The position numbers and the translations under genes are program-made. Below the pieces are notes generated by a model. That model was not told where the DNA came from and ran no database searches. It saw only the letters and a program-made list of their open reading frames with translations. From Bacillota bacterium (lineage in GTDB: Bacteria; Bacillota; Clostridia; Christensenellales; Aristaeellaceae): a DNA stretch of 22,408 bases. Shown one piece after another: positions 7,981 through 14,766 of the stretch. Position 1 is the stretch's first letter. Every line of letters starts with the position of its first letter. The stretch is taken from positions 1 through 22,408 of the forward strand of contig JAEZRP010000046.1 of NCBI GenBank assembly GCA_023444095.1, written 5' to 3'.

Positions 7981-8724
7981 ATGAAAAAGGTACCCCTCGC
8001 GCTCGGCCTGTACTCCGTGCGCACCGAACTGAAAAACGACTGGAAACAGTGCCTTCGGACCGTCAAGGAAATGGGCTACGAGGGCGTCGAGTTCTTCGGC
8101 CCCATGAGCTACCCGGTGGACGAGCTGAGGGCGGAGCTGGAAAAGCTCGATCTGCCCCTCGTCGGCTGGCACATCGGCTTTCCGGACATCCACGAAAAGA
8201 CCGTCCAGTATAACCGCGCGCTTGGCAACCACCGGCTCGTGGTGCCCGGCCTCCCCGCCGAGATGACCGCGTCCGCCGACGCCTGGCGCGAGACGGCGAA
8301 GAAGTTCTGCGAGGCGGCGGGCTATCTCGCGGGCGAGGGCTTCCTCCTCGGCTATCACAACCACTCGGCGGAGTTCAGGCCCCTGGACGGCGAGATTCCG
8401 TGGGACATCTTCGCGCCCGCGACCGAGGGCAAGGTCTTTTTGCAGCTGGACAACGGGAACGCCATGGCGGGCGGCGCGGACACGGTGGCGCTCTTGGAGA
8501 AGTACCCGAAGCGCGGTGTGACCGTCCACTTCAAGCCCTATTCCCGAACGGACGGCTTCGCCACCATGGTCGGCGAGGACGACATTCCCTGGGAAAAGAC
8601 GTTCGAGGCGCTGGACAGGCAGGGCGTCACCGAATGGTACGTCGTCGAGTACGAGGACCCGAAGTACGAGCAGTTCGAGGGCGCGAAGCTTGCGCTCGAC
8701 GCGCTCCGGAAGATGGGACTGTAA
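7981..8724 (+). CDS. Sugar phosphate isomerase/epimerase (xylose-isomerase-like TIM barrel)
   Basis: A 247-residue AP-endonuclease-2-type TIM barrel. Expected metal and substrate residues are visible in order: GYEGVEFFG early (Glu), GWHIGF, GYHNHSAEF in the middle (His and Glu), LQLDNGN (Asp), VHFKPYS (His), and a C-terminal VVEYEDP (Glu). Such proteins isomerise or epimerise sugars and sugar phosphates, or act on inositol derivatives, and sequence does not give the substrate. GGAGG sits upstream at suitable spacing. A strong hairpin follows the stop, which separates it from the redox cassette downstream. Confidence 0.88.
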   Translation: MKKVPLALGLYSVRTELKNDWKQCLRTVKEMGYEGVEFFGPMSYPVDELRAELEKLDLPLVGWHIGFPDIHEKTVQYNRALGNHRLVVPGLPAEMTASADAWRETAKKFCEAAGYLAGEGFLLGYHNHSAEFRPLDGEIPWDIFAPATEGKVFLQLDNGNAMAGGADTVALLEKYPKRGVTVHFKPYSRTDGFATMVGEDDIPWEKTFEALDRQGVTEWYVVEYEDPKYEQFEGAKLALDALRKMGL

Positions 8725-8737
8725 CGCACAAATCGTC

Positions 8738-8769
8738 GGGGGGCGGAGCGCGGCTCCGTCCCCCGTTTC
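8738..8769 (+). terminator. Strong hairpin, probable terminator after the isomerase gene
   Basis: A 12-base stem (8738-8749 with 8753-8764, one G-T pair) around loop GCG is followed by GTTTCAT. The stem is very stable, but the T-tract is short. The remaining gap up to 8987 is GC-rich and shows no gene and no clear promoter. Confidence 0.55.
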
Positions 8770-8987
8770 ATATGGAGAGAACAGGCGGCGCCGCGCGAGG
8801 CGCTGGCCCGCCAAGCGGCTCATACGAGCGACAGGCGGCGCAAACCGCGCGGTTTTCCCGCGCGCCCGGAACGGCGCACGCGCCGGACTGGAAATCCCGG
8901 AGGGGCCGGGCGCGTCAGGAGCGCGGCGAACGCAAGGCGTGCGCCGAACGAATGCGGATTTGATAGAGGAACGAAGGGGGCATGCCC

Positions 8988-10220
8988 ATGATCCGATCCA
9001 TCGAAGTGCTCGCCCGCGACGCGGACGTCTCCGTCCTCGCCGGGCCCGTCGTCGGCCCGAACTTCACGCTGAAAAACGCGCTCGCCGTCCAGCCCATGGA
9101 GGGCTGCGACGGGACGGCGGACGGCGCGCCGGGCGATCTCACGTACCGGCGCTACGAGCGGTTCGCCGCGGGCGGCGCGGGCCTACTGTGGGCGGAGGCG
9201 ATCTCGGTCGCGCCCGAGGCGCGCGCGAACCCGCGCCAGCTCATGCTGACGGAGGGGAACGTCGACGCCTACCGAAAGCTCACCGACCTCGCCCACGCGC
9301 GCGGGGCGGTGATCGTCGCGCAGCTCACGCACTCCGGGCGCTTCTCGCGGCCCGTGGACAGGCCCGCGCCCATCCGCGCCTCGAAAAACCCCGCGCTCGA
9401 CAGGCTCCAGAAGCTCTCGGACGGCGACCCCGTGGCGACGGACGAGTACCTGAAAGCCCTCCCCGAAGCGTTCGCGAAGTCCACCCGGCTCGCGCGCGCG
9501 GCGGGCTTCGACGGCGTGGACGTGAAGGCGTGCCACCTCTACCTCTACGGCGAGCTCCTCGGCGCGACCCAGCGCCCCGGCCCGTACGGCGGCCCCTATG
9601 AGAACCGCACGCGGCTTCTCCGGGAGTCCGTCGAGGCTGCAAAGGCGGAGCTTTCGGGCGGCATCCTCGCCTCGCGCTTCAACCTGTACGACGGCGAGGC
9701 GGGGAACTGGGGCGTGGGGGAGAACCTATCGGTCGATTTCACCGAGCCGCTCCGCCTCGCGCGCGAGCTTTCCCAAATGGGCGTCTCGCTCATGAACATC
9801 ACCATGGGAACCCCGTACCTCAACCCGCACGTCAACCGCCCCTACAACAAGGGCGGCTACGTCGCGGCCGAATCCCCGGTCATGGGCGTGAAGCGGCTCC
9901 TCGACGGCTGCCGCGCGGCGCAGCAGGCCGTCCCGGAGGCGGTGTGCGTCGCGACGGGCTTCAGCTATCTGGGGGAATCGGCACCGGAGGTCGCGGCGGC
10001 GCTCCTGAAATCGGGCGGCGCGCGCGTCGCGGGCTTTGGGCGCATGGCGTTCGCGTACCCGGACTTCGCGAACGACATCCTCGAAACGGGCAAACTGGAG
10101 AAGAAAAAGTGCTGCGTCACCTGCTCTTTGTGTACGAAGATCATGCGCGGCGGCGGGTTTGTCGGCTGTCCCGTGCGCGACGAGGCGTACAAGGACGAGC
10201 TTCGGAAGGTGATTTCATGA
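8988..10220 (+). CDS. Old-yellow-enzyme-family flavin oxidoreductase with C-terminal Cys cluster
   Basis: About 410 residues, an FMN-binding TIM barrel of the OYE / 2,4-dienoyl-CoA reductase group that reduces activated C=C bonds with NAD(P)H. Visible features are the N-terminal NALAVQPMEG segment, VAQLTHSGR (flavin and substrate binding), GFDGVDVKACHLYL in place of the usual H-GYL active-site block, and a C-terminal CCVTCSLC...GC cluster that resembles the [4Fe-4S] ligands of dienoyl-CoA reductase and trimethylamine dehydrogenase. The protein ends there and lacks their FAD/NAD domains, so it needs a partner electron donor. ATG 8988 is preferred because GAAGGGGG lies seven bases upstream; ATG 8982 is an alternative. 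Its TGA overlaps the next ATG. Confidence 0.87.
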   Translation: MIRSIEVLARDADVSVLAGPVVGPNFTLKNALAVQPMEGCDGTADGAPGDLTYRRYERFAAGGAGLLWAEAISVAPEARANPRQLMLTEGNVDAYRKLTDLAHARGAVIVAQLTHSGRFSRPVDRPAPIRASKNPALDRLQKLSDGDPVATDEYLKALPEAFAKSTRLARAAGFDGVDVKACHLYLYGELLGATQRPGPYGGPYENRTRLLRESVEAAKAELSGGILASRFNLYDGEAGNWGVGENLSVDFTEPLRLARELSQMGVSLMNITMGTPYLNPHVNRPYNKGGYVAAESPVMGVKRLLDGCRAAQQAVPEAVCVATGFSYLGESAPEVAAALLKSGGARVAGFGRMAFAYPDFANDILETGKLEKKKCCVTCSLCTKIMRGGGFVGCPVRDEAYKDELRKVIS

Positions 10221-10915
10221 AACGCGCGCTCGTAACGGGCGGCACGCGGGGCATTGGCCGCGCGATCGCCGAGCGGCTTCGGGATGAAGACTGGGAGGTC
10301 GTCGTCTCCGGGCGCACCCCGCGCGAGATCGCGGGTATCCGCGTCGTCGCCGCGGACAACGCCGATCCCGGGGATCGGGCGCGGCTCGTCGCCGAGGCCG
10401 GGGAAATCGACCTGCTCGTCAATAACGCGGGCATCGCCCCGCGCGTGCGCGCCGACCTTCTCGACATGACCGAGGAATCGATGGACGAGGTGATGAGGAC
10501 GAACCTCTACGGCCCGTTCTTTCTCACGCAGGCGGTCGCGAAGACCATGATCGGGCGGGGCGGCACCATCGTCAACGTTTCCTCGGTGTCCGCCTACGCC
10601 GCGTCCGTGAATCGCGGGGAATACTGCCTCTCGAAGGCGGGCGTCTCCATGATGACCCAGCTCTTCGCCGCGCGGCTCGCGGAGTACGGGATTTTTGTGT
10701 ACGAGGTGCGCCCGGGCGTCATCCGCACGGACATGACGGCGGGCGTCGCGGGAAAGTACGACGCGCTCATCGAAAACGGCCTTTCGCCCATCGCGCGCTG
10801 GGGCGAGCCGGAGGACGTGGCGGAGGCGGTTTCCGTGCTCGCCGCGGGCAGGCTCCGCTTCTCGACCGGAGAAGTTCTGAACGTGGACGGCGGCTTCCAC
10901 ATCCGGCGGCTATGA
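10217..10915 (+). CDS. Short-chain dehydrogenase/reductase (SDR)
   Basis: A 232-residue classical SDR that oxidises or reduces a hydroxyl/keto group with NAD(P). The cofactor motif TGGTRGIG is at the N terminus, then NNAG, the catalytic Ser in NVSSVSAY and the Tyr-x-x-x-Lys in YCLSK. PGVIRTDM and VDGGFH are typical of the C-terminal half. It overlaps the flavin reductase before it and the flavoprotein after it by ATGA, which implies translational coupling and a shared pathway. The substrate is unknown; sugars, steroids and fatty-acyl chains are all seen in this family. Confidence 0.92.
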   Translation: MKRALVTGGTRGIGRAIAERLRDEDWEVVVSGRTPREIAGIRVVAADNADPGDRARLVAEAGEIDLLVNNAGIAPRVRADLLDMTEESMDEVMRTNLYGPFFLTQAVAKTMIGRGGTIVNVSSVSAYAASVNRGEYCLSKAGVSMMTQLFAARLAEYGIFVYEVRPGVIRTDMTAGVAGKYDALIENGLSPIARWGEPEDVAEAVSVLAAGRLRFSTGEVLNVDGGFHIRRL

Positions 10916-12636
10916 GGACGATTTTTTGCAAGGTGGCGGTCGTCGGCGCGGGCGCGGCGGGCCTCAATGCCATGGACGAGCTTCTGAAGGCGGGCGCGGA
11001 CGCGGTGCTGTTCGCGGACGATACGAAGGGCGGCGCGAGCGTCAACAGCGGCAGCGACAAGCAGACCTACTATAAGCTCTCCCTCGCGGGCGGCGCGCCG
11101 GACAGCGTGGAGAAGATGGCCGGGGCCTTCTTCGCGGGCGGGAACATGCGCGGCTTTCACGCGCGGGCGCTCGCGGCGAATTCCGCGCGCTCGTTTTTGA
11201 AGCTCGCGCTTCTGGGCGTGCCGTTCCCCGAGAACGAGTGGGGCGAGTACGTGGGCTACCAGACCGATCACGACGAGACCGCGCGCGCCACCTCCGCCGG
11301 ACCGCTCACGAGCAAAATGATGGCGGAGGCGCTCCTGAAATCGGTTCTGGCGCGCGGCGGAAGGATCGAAACGGGCGCTTCCCTCGTCTCAATCCAGACG
11401 GACGAGTGCGGTGTGCGCGGCGCGCTTTTCCGGACGAAGGAGGGCTTCCTCGCCGTCGCCTGTTCCCGGCTCATCCTTGCGACGGGCGGCCCGGCCTCCG
11501 TCTACGGGCGGCGCGTGTACCCCAAAAACCAGATCGGCGCGACGGGCGCGGCGCTCCGGGCCGGGGCGAAGGCCAACAACCTGTGCTTCTGGCAGTATGG
11601 GCTCGCGTCGGTCGGCGTGCGCTGGAACGTCTCCGGAAGCTATCAGCAGGCGATCCCGGAATATGTGGACGAGACGGGCGCGCCCATCGCGCCGGACATG
11701 GAGGACCGCCTTTCGCGCATCTTTCTGAAGGGCTACCAGTGGCCCTTCGACGCGCGGCGCGCCGGGGAATCCTCCATGGTCGACCGCGCGGTCAAGGCCG
11801 TTTCCGACGCGGGCGGGCGGGCGTACATGGACTACGCGCGCGACCCGGTCGCGGACTTCGCCCATCTCTCCCAAGAGGCGCGGCGCTACCTCGAGAACTG
11901 CGGCGCGCGGATCCCCGGCGCGTACGCGCGCCTGAAACAGATCAACCCCGCCGCCATCGACTTTTACCGGTCGCACGGCGTCGACCTCGCAAAGGAGCCG
12001 CTTGAGATCGCCCTGTGCGCCCAGCACGCGAACGGCGGGCTGCTCGTCGACCACAACTGGGAGACGACGGTGCCCGGTCTGTACGCGGCGGGGGAGTGCG
12101 CGGGCGCGTTCGGGGCCTGCCGGCCCGGCGGCGCGGCGCTCAACGAGACGCAGGTCGGGTCGCTGCGCGCCGCGCGCCACATCCTCTCGGAAGAGGTTCC
12201 GCCCCCCGCGACACCCGATGAAGCTACGCTCGCGCGCGAAGCCGCGTGGGTCGGGGCCGGAGAAGCGGACGAAGCGGAGCTGGCGCTCTTTCAGCGGCGC
12301 ATGGACGAGTGCGCGGGCGCGGTGCGCTCGGTTTCCGGCATGCGCGCGCTTAAGCGAAACGTGGAAGCGCGGCTATTGACGCTCGCGGGGGACGTTCTCT
12401 TGCGCGACGTCCTCTGGACGCAGAAATACTGCCTGTCGGCGATGCTCGAACAGGCGCGCTACGAGGGACAGGCGGGTCACATGGTGGAGGACGAAGCCCC
12501 GTCTGAAGGCCCGCACGCGGGATTCTGCTTCGAGACGGGCGAAGACGGCACGCGCGCCGTGCCCGTGGAGCCCGTTCCGGCGGGCGATCAGTGGTTTGAG
12601 CGCGTGTGGGCGAAATACAGAGAGGCGATGAAATGA
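10912..12636 (+). CDS. FAD-dependent oxidoreductase, fumarate-reductase/SDH flavoprotein type
   Basis: A 574-residue flavoprotein. The dinucleotide fold is at the N terminus (VAVVGAGAAGLNA), followed by a GGASVNSGSDKQTYYK block, the second FAD segment LILATGG, the active-site-like HANGGLLVDHNW and the FAD-closing LYAAGECAGAF...GGAALNE segment. A helical C-terminal domain of about 130 residues matches the SDH type. Family members reduce or oxidise C-C bonds (fumarate, aspartate and related acids). No Fe-S or membrane-anchor subunits adjoin it. It begins with an ATGA overlap with the SDR and ends with another overlap with the small membrane protein. Together with the OYE-type enzyme it suggests sequential redox steps on one compound (inference). 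Confidence 0.88.
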   Translation: MRTIFCKVAVVGAGAAGLNAMDELLKAGADAVLFADDTKGGASVNSGSDKQTYYKLSLAGGAPDSVEKMAGAFFAGGNMRGFHARALAANSARSFLKLALLGVPFPENEWGEYVGYQTDHDETARATSAGPLTSKMMAEALLKSVLARGGRIETGASLVSIQTDECGVRGALFRTKEGFLAVACSRLILATGGPASVYGRRVYPKNQIGATGAALRAGAKANNLCFWQYGLASVGVRWNVSGSYQQAIPEYVDETGAPIAPDMEDRLSRIFLKGYQWPFDARRAGESSMVDRAVKAVSDAGGRAYMDYARDPVADFAHLSQEARRYLENCGARIPGAYARLKQINPAAIDFYRSHGVDLAKEPLEIALCAQHANGGLLVDHNWETTVPGLYAAGECAGAFGACRPGGAALNETQVGSLRAARHILSEEVPPPATPDEATLAREAAWVGAGEADEAELALFQRRMDECAGAVRSVSGMRALKRNVEARLLTLAGDVLLRDVLWTQKYCLSAMLEQARYEGQAGHMVEDEAPSEGPHAGFCFETGEDGTRAVPVEPVPAGDQWFERVWAKYREAMK

Positions 12637-12872
12637 AGGCCGCATTTTGGATCAAGCTGGCGCTGGGCGTGGGGCTCATCATACTGCTCGCGATGCTGGG
12701 CTTCCGGCTCGTCGAGATGTTTTCCGATTTCATCGGCGGGGTGAAAGGCGGCGCGGTCGTGGACGACGGCGACTACGTGATGGAAACCCCCGAGCCCGCG
12801 CCGACCATTCCCGCCTACATGCAGGACGATTCCTTCTACGACAACGCCGGGAGCATGGAGTTCGGAGACTGA
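12633..12872 (+). CDS. Small single-pass membrane protein, unknown
   Basis: A 79-residue protein I do not recognise. Residues about 6-28 form one strongly hydrophobic segment (KLALGVGLIILLAMLGF), followed by an acidic, Pro-rich tail (METPEPAPTIPAYM) with no Cys. The start overlaps the TGA of the flavoprotein gene (ATGA), so it is translated as the last member of the redox cassette. It could tether or organise the soluble flavoenzymes at the membrane, but nothing in the sequence proves this. Confidence 0.7.
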   Translation: MKAAFWIKLALGVGLIILLAMLGFRLVEMFSDFIGGVKGGAVVDDGDYVMETPEPAPTIPAYMQDDSFYDNAGSMEFGD

Positions 12873-12882
12873 GTGTACGCAG

Positions 12883-12919
12883 ATGCCAATTCCCCGCCCG
12901 GGGAAATTGGCATTTTTTT
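12883..12919 (+). terminator. Strong rho-independent terminator of the redox cassette
   Basis: ATGCCAATTCCCC (12883-12895) pairs with GGGG-AAATTGGCAT (12900-12913, one-base bulge) around loop GCCC, followed by an unbroken run of seven T (12913-12919). Confidence 0.93.
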
Positions 12920-13223
12920 GAACGCCGGACGCGCCGCGATGGTTACACGGACACAATGGTTACGTGTCCATGTCACCCGTTTTTGAAAAATTGATTCCTG
13001 TAACCGAAAGGGCCGCGCCGCGCGCCGGAATCGCGCGCGCGGCCCGCATGCATTTTGTTGACGATTTTCCTGCCCTTTCGCGCGGGATGCGCCGGATTTC
13101 CGCGCTCCTCGATGGCAAATTATGACAAACGTTGCGCATCTTCGCGCCGCCCACCGCGCGATCGAATGTGACAAAATCACGCGCCGCACGGGCGGTTAAC
13201 GTATCTTTTTCAGCTGGCATATA
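12920..13223. other. Gene-free stretch before the riboswitch promoter
   Basis: I find no credible gene here. It contains a direct repeat ATGGTTAC (12939-12946 and 12956-12963), an inverted pair GGACAC/GTGTCC (12949-12954, 12964-12969), and a GC-rich inverted repeat (GGGCCGCG 13010-13017 with CGCGGCCC 13038-13045). An imperfect TGTGA-N5-TCAC palindrome lies near 13168. Any of these could bind a regulator of the downstream promoter. Confidence 0.5.
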
Positions 13224-13252
13224 TTGACAGAACAGAGCGTTTGTGTAATAAT
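13224..13252 (+). promoter_or_regulatory. Strong sigma-A promoter of the riboswitch leader
   Basis: A perfect TTGACA (13224-13229) and AATAAT (13247-13252) are separated by exactly 17 bases, with TG at 13244-13245 giving an extended -10 element (TGT before the hexamer). Predicted transcription starts near 13259, so the aptamers sit about 17 bases into the RNA. Confidence 0.85.
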
Positions 13253-13275
13253 AGCAGACGAGAAGGAAACTTGTT

Positions 13276-13362
13276 CACGATGCTCAGAGCAAACTTATCG
13301 AAAGGTAGGGACGCAAAGCTACAGGGCCTAAACGCATCGCGAATGGCAGCCAGTTACCATCT
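13276..13362 (+). promoter_or_regulatory. GEMM-I (c-di-GMP-I class) riboswitch aptamer 1
   Basis: P1 is GATG (13279-13282) with CATC (13358-13361). The next block is GAGCAAAC, then a stem closed by a GAAA tetraloop (13300-13303). The hallmark GGGACGCAAAGC (13308-13319), a receptor-like CAGGGCCTAA, and GGCAGCC before the closing GTTACC follow. These are the conserved blocks of the GEMM-I fold as in the Vibrio Vc2 aptamer. Counting from the AAA of GCAAAC and the A after GACGC, the base equivalent to Vc2 position 20 is A (13288), the base associated with cGAMP-selective or relaxed GEMM-I variants. Confidence 0.88.
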
Positions 13363-13366
13363 ATAA

Positions 13367-13452
13367 AGATGCTCGTGGTAAAACCGTCGAAAGGCGGCGA
13401 CACAAAGCTACAGGGTCTAAACGCTTCGGCGCATGACAGCCAGCCGTCATCT
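13367..13452 (+). promoter_or_regulatory. GEMM-I riboswitch aptamer 2 (tandem copy)
   Basis: It starts four bases after aptamer 1. P1 is AGATG (13367-13371) with CATCT (13448-13452). The GAAA tetraloop is at 13389-13392 on a CCGTC/GGCGG stem. The core reads GACACAAAGC (13399-13408), with CAGGGTCTAA and GACAGCC following. The G-to-A change in the core (13402) is matched by U at 13379, where aptamer 1 has C (13290) against G (13313), so the pair co-varies and the fold is kept. The Vc2 position 20 equivalent is G (13377), as expected for c-di-GMP. The base before the closing CATCT is U where I expect the ligand-contacting C92, but this alignment is less certain. Confidence 0.85.
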
Positions 13453-13548
13453 GATCGGTCTTCTTGGGACAAGCTCCGGAGCTGAGCGAAAGCAGGTTGC
13501 CGGTTCCCCCGGGACTTCCGCATGAGCAATGTTTCTTACCAATTTTAT
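13453..13548 (+). promoter_or_regulatory. Structured leader after the aptamers (expression platform)
   Basis: GGGAC (13467-13471) can pair with GTTCCC (13503-13508). Inside are AGCTCCGGAGCT (13472-13483) and a GAAA-capped GC-AGCGAAAGC hairpin. No U-tract follows, so a classic terminator is not seen. Control may act on translation of the ribosome site at 13549-13555. The order of blocks (AAGCT-C-GG-GCT, then GGTTGCCGGTTCC) loosely echoes the 3' half of the two aptamers and could be a decayed third copy. Confidence 0.4.
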
Positions 13549-13563
13549 AGGAGGGTTTCACAC

Positions 13564-14139
13564 ATGAAGAAGTTCCTTCTCACCGCTGCTTTGGTTCTTG
13601 CTCTGGTTACTTCCCTGACCGCCGGCACCATGGCCTACTACAACACGACTGTTGCCACCACAACTAGCGTCCACACCAAGTATTTCGAGTACAGCGTCGT
13701 CAATGGTGGATCGAGCTACGCCACAGGCGTGAGCATCGCCCCCGGTGACACGCTGAAGTACAAGTACACTGTAACCAACAGGTCCGAACTTGATGTTCTT
13801 TCCACCTTTACCACCTCCTTTACGGAGGATGGCATTAGTGTTCCGAACGGCGAGATCAAGGGCTTGACTGTTAATGTGACTCGTACTAGCTCGGACGAAG
13901 AATCTGATGCCATAATTTCGGAAGCTACGCGCAAAATCGAAACGATAATGGCAGAGGGTCAGGAGGACGTGTATCTCGTTACAGTTACGTGGGATTACAC
14001 CGACGGAACGAACGATGGTGTTGGCGATGGCGATGGTAGGGATCTCAAGCTGGTCGTAACTGCGAATGGTCGTCAGACCTTGGATTACGGCACAACCTTG
14101 GGTGACAATGGCGTGTCCACTCCCTCGCAGGCCGACTAA
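13564..14139 (+). CDS. Secreted TasA/camelysin-like protein with SipW-type signal peptide
   Basis: A 191-residue exported protein. The signal peptide (MKKFLL, hydrophobic core, then LTAGTMAYYN) has the SipW-dependent form, with predicted cleavage after Ala24. The mature part is a beta-rich domain with PGDTLKYKYTVTN (the typical TasA/anchor-class block where a protein domain begins SIAPGD), Thr/Ser-rich strands and an Asp/Gly-rich loop near residues 150-165. Known family members polymerise into biofilm fibres (TasA) or surface proteases (camelysin). AGGAGGG at 13549-13555 is eight bases from ATG. It is the first gene after the tandem riboswitch. Its GC content and codons (more A/T-ending) differ from neighbours, which may reflect high expression. 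TasA itself is longer, so this is a short member. Confidence 0.85.
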   Translation: MKKFLLTAALVLALVTSLTAGTMAYYNTTVATTTSVHTKYFEYSVVNGGSSYATGVSIAPGDTLKYKYTVTNRSELDVLSTFTTSFTEDGISVPNGEIKGLTVNVTRTSSDEESDAIISEATRKIETIMAEGQEDVYLVTVTWDYTDGTNDGVGDGDGRDLKLVVTANGRQTLDYGTTLGDNGVSTPSQAD

Positions 14140-14170
14140 GGAAGTAAGCGAACAAGTATTTACGCGGCAC

Positions 14171-14212
14171 CCATAGGGCGAGGACTTAGGTCTTTGCCCT
14201 ATGGTTCTATTT
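14171..14212 (+). terminator. Hairpin between the two SipW-substrate genes, probable attenuator
   Basis: CCATAGGGC (14171-14179) pairs perfectly with GCCCTATGG (14196-14204). The 16-base apical part can pair again (GGAC/GTCT). It is followed by TTCTATTT, a broken U-tract. Such a weak terminator inside an operon would give an excess of the first fibre protein over downstream genes. Confidence 0.6.
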
Positions 14213-14254
14213 GGCGAAATCGGTTGAAATATCAATAGAAGGGGGTGGGCATGC

Positions 14255-14764
14255 GTGCGCAACTGGGGTAAGTTCTATTTCATCTCCGTGCTCCTGATCG
14301 CCGCGATCGTGCTCGTCACCTCCGGCACGATGGCCTTCTATAACAGTTCCACTTCATTCTCCGCGCTCATTCAAACGGCGGGATTCACCCTCAAGGTCAA
14401 CGATTCCACCGAGGTCAGTCAGATCCTCTCCGACATGACGCTCTCGCCGGGCGACGCCCGCGCGCGCGACATTCGGATCGACACCTCCGGGATCGAGACG
14501 GCGGCCGTCCTCACCGTCACGCTGACGGTGCATGCCTCGGGCGATCTGCCCGATGGCTTTGTCGTCTCGCTCGACGGCGTCGAGGCCACGGGAACGGGCG
14601 AGCTGACCGCGACAAGGACGATTGACGACGCGCAGGCCAAAATCATCAACATGACGGTCAACGTCTCGTGGACGGCGGCGGCGGGCGAAAATCTCGAGCC
14701 GTACAGGGACCTTGCGATCTCCTATGAGGTCGCGGTCGTGGCGGATCAGAAGGCGGGGTCGTGA
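14255..14764 (+). CDS. Second SipW-type secreted protein, minor fibre or anchor candidate
   Basis: A 169-residue exported protein starting with GTG; AAGGGGG lies nine bases upstream, and the in-frame-looking ATG at 14251 meets a stop after six codons. The signal peptide ends VTSGTMAFYN, the same cleavage signature as the gene before it, with cleavage predicted after Ala27. The mature domain has MTLSPGDARARDI, again the SPGD block of the TasA-like fold, then alternating beta-strand sequence. It is about 40 residues shorter in its mature part than TasA and may be a TapA-like accessory subunit by position, though no sequence similarity to TapA is evident. It overlaps or abuts the next gene. Confidence 0.8.
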   Translation: MRNWGKFYFISVLLIAAIVLVTSGTMAFYNSSTSFSALIQTAGFTLKVNDSTEVSQILSDMTLSPGDARARDIRIDTSGIETAAVLTVTLTVHASGDLPDGFVVSLDGVEATGTGELTATRTIDDAQAKIINMTVNVSWTAAAGENLEPYRDLAISYEVAVVADQKAGS

Positions 14765-14766
14765 CG

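Noticed and set aside
8988..12636. A complete bile-acid (bai) operon
   Set aside because: Only the enzyme classes are shared. The CoA ligase, dehydratase and transporter are absent, and the reductase lacks the C-terminal domains of BaiCD/BaiH.
13168..13182. A CRP/FNR-type operator upstream of the riboswitch promoter
   Set aside because: The TGTGA-TCAC halves are five bases apart instead of six and the second half is incomplete, so I list it only as a repeat in the gene-free stretch.
13453..13548. A group I intron or ribozyme after the aptamers
   Set aside because: Some Clostridia place such elements after cyclic-dinucleotide aptamers, but this segment is under 100 bases and shows no intron core.
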